Positions 59,777 to 64,000 of a stretch of 64,000 nt of DNA are shown here, piece after piece. A model generated the notes under the pieces. The model was given only the letters and a program-made list of their open reading frames with translations. It ran no database searches and was not told the DNA's origin. The position numbers and the translations under genes were made by a program. Source of the DNA: Rhizoclosmatium globosum (lineage: Eukaryota > Chytridiomycota > Chytridiomycetes > Chytridiales > Chytriomycetaceae); contig MCGO01000098.1 in NCBI GenBank assembly GCA_002104985.1, positions 62,001-126,000 of the forward strand, given 5' to 3'. Numbering within the stretch: the stretch's first letter is position 1; every line of letters begins with the position of its first letter.

Positions 59777-61484
59777 GGGATTCTTCACTGAAAACGCCTG
59801 TTGTCTGGTTGGAGGGCTCTCCCCACGGTCTTGGTCACCTGTGCCTCCCGCCGCTTTCAAAGACATTCAGGCAGACTGCTCATAGCGTAATCTCTTCAGA
59901 TCATGCTCCTGCCGCCTTCTAGGCGCCTCGCTCTGTGTTCTGTGTATCTTGCGTACACCAACACTGCCCTTGTTGAACTCACACTTCTCCTACCGCCTAC
60001 TGCAGCTGCAGGCAGCTTCAGATTATGATTTCGACTGCTTCTATTACAGTGGGCTTACTGCCAGAGCGCCTGGATCTGGCAGTAGTGTCCACTGTTCCAA
60101 CTTCAACAACTTCAACACCTCAACAACCAGGGGCGCTCTACGCCCTTGAAACCGCTTTCATATCCACATTCTCCAACTTTGATCTACGCCTTAGCCCTCC
60201 ACTGCCCCTCAGAGGGGTGGTGTTTTGGGTTTTCGCTTTTTCAAACTACACTCGCAGCTAACTCGCGACGCCTCGCGCGATTTACACGAAACTTTCACCA
60301 GTCATTCGAACGCATCAGATTTACCTACTGTAGAAAGGACAGCTTCGCGCGATGTCTCGATCATCCGCTAGCGCTGATTTTCTGAACTGCCTTCCCTATC
60401 ACTTTCCACGCCCGTCTCCGCGTTTCTGAAGTCGAAATAATGTTTTAAAACGCTGGAAAAAGTTTGGAGTCATTTGGACATGCCTGGCCTGAGTTAGTCA
60501 GGCTGCCTTCAACAGCACCAACAACACCATCACCAAATGCACCACCACCTTCTACAACCACAGCTACAGCCCATCTACTGATTTAAATCACTTTTAAATC
60601 ATTATTCTCATCATTTGCACCACCCTTTCTACCGCACATTCCTTCTACCGCTTAAACCTACTACAGCATCACGACCACGAATACGTCTGGGGAGAATGCA
60701 ACGGAGCTTGAACCCTGCCCCAAATCGCGCCAATGAAGTACTGGAATGAGCCAGGGCTTGGGAGGGCTTGCTTGTCGTATCGTGTGTCTCCGTCAATTAT
60801 CACTCTTCTACTGCTCCAGCATCTCTCTACTACAAGCTTCCGTGTGTGATATGCAGGCCTTTGAAGTACTGGTACCCGCCATAGGAATGAGGGGCTTCCG
60901 AAAATTGGCCTGGTACTGGGGCTAGCACTTGGTGTCAGTCTGGGTGAGATATTCTGCATCAGCTTCACGTCCATCTCCGATTATACACTCTGCACCTTTT
61001 CACTTATCCGCCATGACCTTTCGAGTCTGAGAGAACTCGTCAGCGAGCTGTCAGTCTGCACATATTCCCGCTTTCATTAATTTCATCATTTCAAGGGACT
61101 CTCAGGAGTGAGTGTGGTTCTAGGTATGAAACTTTCCTCCCACTGGGAGGTTTTATGTACTGCCAAGTATCATGCTTCAAACACTCCAGCACACTTGTTG
61201 CAAGTCACAGCAGCAATTATCACATTGTACAAACTGGACACCTGTATAATGGACGTGTCGGACCCTCGTTTCAGGCAGCAGACCTGGAAGCACCGATATG
61301 TCGAGGTGCCTTGCTCCGAGAGTGGATCAGCAAGGCTTAATAGGCGACGAGACCTACCTCCGGAGGATAACAGAATGGATCAGGACCGATAGCTTAAGCT
61401 TTACATTGTATACTTTATTATCTTGTGTGTGGAAGTTAGTATATAATAAACTCGCGCGTGAAACCGTTAGGGTTAGGGTTAGGA
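59761..61484. mobile_element. Insert bounded by telomeric repeats
   Basis: About 1.72 kb that begins AGGG(TTAGGG)2 and ends (TTAGGG)2TTAGGA, flanked on both sides by CTT (59758-59760 and 61485-61487), consistent with a 3-bp target duplication. The interior has no reading longer than about 100 codons and no recognised reverse transcriptase, transposase or integrase. It is pyrimidine-rich on the plus strand, with repeated CTACCGC words (near 59990, 60632 and 60647). The right end has an AT-rich stretch (TATACTTTATTATC, near 61410) before the repeats. It may be a non-autonomous telomere-linked element or DNA captured during break repair; both are inferences. Confidence 0.5.
61467..61484 (+). repeat. 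Interstitial telomeric repeat, (TTAGGG)2TTAGGA
   Basis: Two perfect and one last-base-altered telomeric units, in the same orientation as those at 59759. They form the right edge of the insert. Confidence 0.95.
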
Positions 61485-63224
61485 CTTGAGCAGCAGATTG
61501 ACAGTTTTGTGAAGGTGGCTGCACGTGGGGATGGAGATGGTGTTGCGCGGTCTCTGTCGCTTGTTGCTGTTTATTGGAAGGGATATGAGCCAGTGTATGG
61601 ATGGGAGGATTTTTCTGGAGCTTGCATGGAATTCCTTGGGAAAACGTATAACGTTTCGATTCGCACAAAAGTGGGTACGATTCCTGCAATTGTTGGGTTG
61701 AGGGTCGGAGAAGGGTTTAATATTATTCATGAAGAGAGTGGAGAGCAGATTGACATTGATGATAATAATCCTCAGAGATTTGGAATGACGTTGCAGGAGT
61801 TGGGGTTGGAAAGTCGGGAGAGGTATATTTTGTCACCAATTTTGAGCGGTGGAGGCGGAATAGGCCATTCTTTTACCGCCTTTGTGGATGTTTCAAATGG
61901 GGGACCTTCCAAAATTGAGTTTGAGTTTGAGGCTCCAAGGTGGAGAGTTGTAAGCACAGGTCTTAACCTCGAAGGAGTGTGCACAAACAAATCTTGTAAC
62001 GCATTTGGTGATCTCGTAATTGCTCCTCAAGGCCTTGGCGTGTTTGACTTGGAAATGGACGCTCATAGAGTACAATGCCCTGAATGTGACAAACGTGTTG
62101 TTCCCAAGGAATGTGGTTTCTATGATTGCGAGTATGCATTTACAGGTTTCAAAAGCGTTGATGGGAATCTTGTTGGACATTTGTGAGTTTAACAGTGTAT
62201 TTTGGTGAAGGTTCTTTTTCTGAAGTAATTGATAGGGCGCCATTTGTTAAAGCTGACAAGAGCACTTACACACGCTTCTCGGAATCGCAAAACGGTGTTG
62301 CAGAATGGGCGAAACTGATAATTCAGACACGTAGGGCCAGTTCGAGTACTGATTCCCCTCTTTGTGTGTACTGTGCAGCCATCATTTATAGCAACGGAAA
62401 GACTCTCAAATGTTGTGGAGCAGCCGTGCATAAGAAGTGTTTAAACCAAATCGAGAAATGCAATACATGTGAAGAAAAGAGTCCTGAGGAAGCTTGGCCG
62501 GTTTTCATCAGTTACGCATGGAAGAATTCAAAATCTGCATGTCACAGAGAAGGCCTGGATATAGATGCTTGTGGTGTGAGTTCACTCATTTTGATTGCTA
62601 AGAATCTTCTGACCTTCTTTTTGAAACAGGCATGCGACCCAAGGAAGATTTCAAGTAAATTGACTGAAAAGGGTTATTCGACGTGGTTGGACGTTGAAAG
62701 GATGCCACCAGCGAGCTCCCTCTACAAAAGCATTTCAGAGGGGATTAATCAAGCAAAAATGGCGGTCGCCTTTGTTTCTGAAGAATATTGCAATTCTCGC
62801 AACTGCCTTGACGAACTCAAGTTTATTCGCAATGCAGATATTCCTATTTTGTTTGTTGTGGTCGGCAAGAAGACTGCGTTTGATTGGAGAAAGTCGCAAG
62901 TTGGATTCATGTCTGGAGATTCGTTGTATATTGAGGCTAGAGGTTCTGAAGATGTTTTCGATAGAATTTTACAGACTGTGCGTGGAATTTTGTAATGTTA
63001 GGTGCAGTGGACTTCTGTTGCTACCCTTGTTCACTTTTTGTTTTCATTTTAACTCATGAATTAAATTCACCTGAGATCAGGTAAGATTAGAAATTGATTA
63101 GAGCAGGGATATCACATTCTTATTCTAAATCGATTTTGGCAATCCGGGAAGCCCCCACTCGTTTTTGGGAGATTAGGACCCCCAATTTCATTCAATTTCT
63201 TTGCTCAAGAACTGACCACCCTTA

Positions 63225-64000
63225 ATGCTGACCGAAGATCCATCACCGCCACCGAGCGCACAGATTGCAATGACACCGCGGAGCGAGTGCGACTACTCCT
63301 CTGACGAAGACGACCTGTTTGACCTGTCGTTGAAGAACCCGCACGCCTTCCGATCGCATCTTTCGTCGCTGCTTCCTCCGCCAACAACAACGCCATCAAC
63401 GCCATCATCGCCCAAGTCCGCACCACTCCACAATCACATTCAGTCTCTGCCGCACCTGTCGCCCAAGTCCGTGGCCCAGCGACGGTCGAGTTCGCCACGG
63501 ACGCCGCTTCCAGGCAACAACAGAGACCGCGACAGAGACAGAGACAGCACCCCCTCACCCACGCGCATCCTCCTCACAATCAAAACACCGACATCCGAGT
63601 CGGACTTTGTTCCTGTTCTGCGCTACGAATCACCAAAGCCGCCACCGTCGCTGTCTCTCTCGCTTGCCCGCCCAGCCGCCGCAATGGCTCGTTCAAAGTC
63701 CGCTGGCTCAACCCTCAAACGAAGCTCTCTCCCGCCAATCCCGAGAAACGGACGCCGCCGCGCAAATAGCCGCCCTCACCCTTTAAGCTCGGACATCTCC
63801 TCCTCCACAAATATCCAGGTCATTGAGGAGTTCTCATCAGACACACCTTTGTCAGCCACTCTACCAGAAGACACATTCCCTTCCCCATCACCACAACAAC
63901 AAATTCCACGTCGCCAAAACACTACATCAGAAATCAACAACACGTATGAAAACGAGGACGAAGATTTGAGCTTGACTATGATCTCCGATCCTCCATCACC
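63225..64000 (+). CDS. Disordered Ser/Pro-rich protein, 5' part
   Basis: An open frame from the ATG at 63225 (MLTEDPSPPPSAQIAMTPRS) runs off the right edge without a stop. It is Ser/Pro/Arg-rich with an acidic patch (CDYSSDEDDLFDLSL), an Arg-Asp repeat (NNRDRDRDRDSTPSP) and many Ser-Pro sites that could be kinase targets. No domain is visible yet. Codon use is GC-rich in the third position, similar to the PH-domain gene at 38 kb. Confidence 0.7.
   Translation, partial: MLTEDPSPPPSAQIAMTPRSECDYSSDEDDLFDLSLKNPHAFRSHLSSLLPPPTTTPSTPSSPKSAPLHNHIQSLPHLSPKSVAQRRSSSPRTPLPGNNRDRDRDRDSTPSPTRILLTIKTPTSESDFVPVLRYESPKPPPSLSLSLARPAAAMARSKSAGSTLKRSSLPPIPRNGRRRANSRPHPLSSDISSSTNIQVIEEFSSDTPLSATLPEDTFPSPSPQQQIPRRQNTTSEINNTYENEDEDLSLTMISDPPS

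Larger units (their letters stand above)
59425..62995 (+). pseudogene. RING-like plus TIR-domain gene, split by a 1.7-kb insert
   Basis: Left part: MLSQWMSQSQPRQAPPETPP from 59425, an intron, then DLQVRVQIMLRSGEIL and ISWLINTYLAQETDGQLVGD to 59760. The insert follows (59761-61484). Right part: LEQQIDSFVKVAARGDGDG in the same reading, a beta-rich region (VGTIPAIVGLRVGEGFNIIH), a Cys-rich zone (GVCTNKSCNAFGDL, VQCPECDKRVVPKECGFYDC), then, after a one-base frame break near 62185, a RING/PHD-like cluster (LCVYCAAIIYSNGKTLKCCG, HKKCLNQIEKCNTC) and a TIR domain: AWPVFISYAWKNSK, an in-frame intron (62576-62629), KLTEKGYSTWLDVERMPP, VAFVSEEYCNSRNCLDELKF, IPILFVVVGKK. The Glu of CLDEL is at the catalytic position of NAD-cleaving TIRs. 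Whether the left and right parts form one protein is inferred from the shared frame. Confidence 0.62.

Noticed and set aside
59632..59922. Stand-alone 96-codon ORF crossing the telomeric repeat
   Set aside because: Its second half is read from the insert (RVRVRG from TTAGGG); the first half is better explained as part of the split TIR gene.
60669..60974. 101-codon minus-strand ORF in the insert as a reverse transcriptase piece
   Set aside because: No RT, endonuclease or other recognisable motif.
59759..61484. GT-AG intron spanning the telomeric repeats
   Set aside because: Donor and acceptor inside the repeats are in incompatible phases (0 against 1), so splicing there would not join the two coding parts in frame.

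Overview
The window looks like nuclear DNA of an early-diverging (zoosporic, most likely chytrid) fungus. Reasons: genes on both strands split by many short GT-AG introns of about 45-60 bases, compact spacing, TTAGGG-type telomeric repeats, a fungal-type housekeeping set (SEC23, TIM17, uS8, Pol I RPA2, aconitase, derlin), and animal/plant-like modules that are uncommon in Dikarya (TIR, PAN/apple-like repeats, RBR expansions, a Fz-like ectodomain). The lineage call is an inference from gene content and architecture; no search was run.

Layout. 1-5.1 kb: 3' end of a GID8-like gene, SEC23 (-), TIM17 (-), a divergent macro-domain gene (+). 5.2-9 kb: three tandem minus-strand genes for one family of single-pass membrane proteins; two more members lie at 19.6-21.4 kb. 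9.1-13.5 kb: three tandem RING-IBR-RING (RBR) genes, none with the catalytic cysteine of RING2, followed by an orphan C-terminal piece of a CHD1-type remodeller (-). 15.3-17.9 kb: catalase-peroxidase. 18.1-24.8 kb: a Met-rich membrane protein, membrane-family members D and E, uS8, and a Fz-like/TM/SH3 protein. 24.8-31.7 kb: a BRSK/GIN4-type kinase and RNA polymerase I subunit RPA2, both minus. 32.4-40.3 kb: a coiled-coil ORF, a multi-pass membrane protein, ALKBH1, a TPR/2OG dioxygenase, a PH-domain protein. 40.7-52.1 kb: a very large PAN-repeat surface protein, a YeeE/YedE transporter, a mini-chromodomain protein, a small secreted Cys-rich protein, mitochondrial aconitase, derlin. 52.5-64 kb: a STAND (NB-ARC-like) protein, a disordered protein, TDP1 with a RanBP2 finger, a RING-like/TIR gene split by a 1.7-kb insert bounded by telomeric repeats, and the start of a disordered Ser/Pro-rich protein.

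Many conserved genes, above all katG, are broken by single-base deletions, mostly in homopolymer runs, while conserved residues stay intact on both sides. This fits uncorrected sequencing error better than pseudogenisation. The coordinates below therefore cover whole loci, and frame changes are described in each entry. The density of frame breaks is high before about 24 kb and low afterwards (RPA2, aconitase, the STAND gene and TDP1 read cleanly).

The points most worth following are the three tandem pseudo-RBR genes, the telomere-repeat-bounded insert in the TIR gene, the membrane-protein family with conserved cytoplasmic tail motifs, and the STAND and TIR genes lying within 4 kb of each other.
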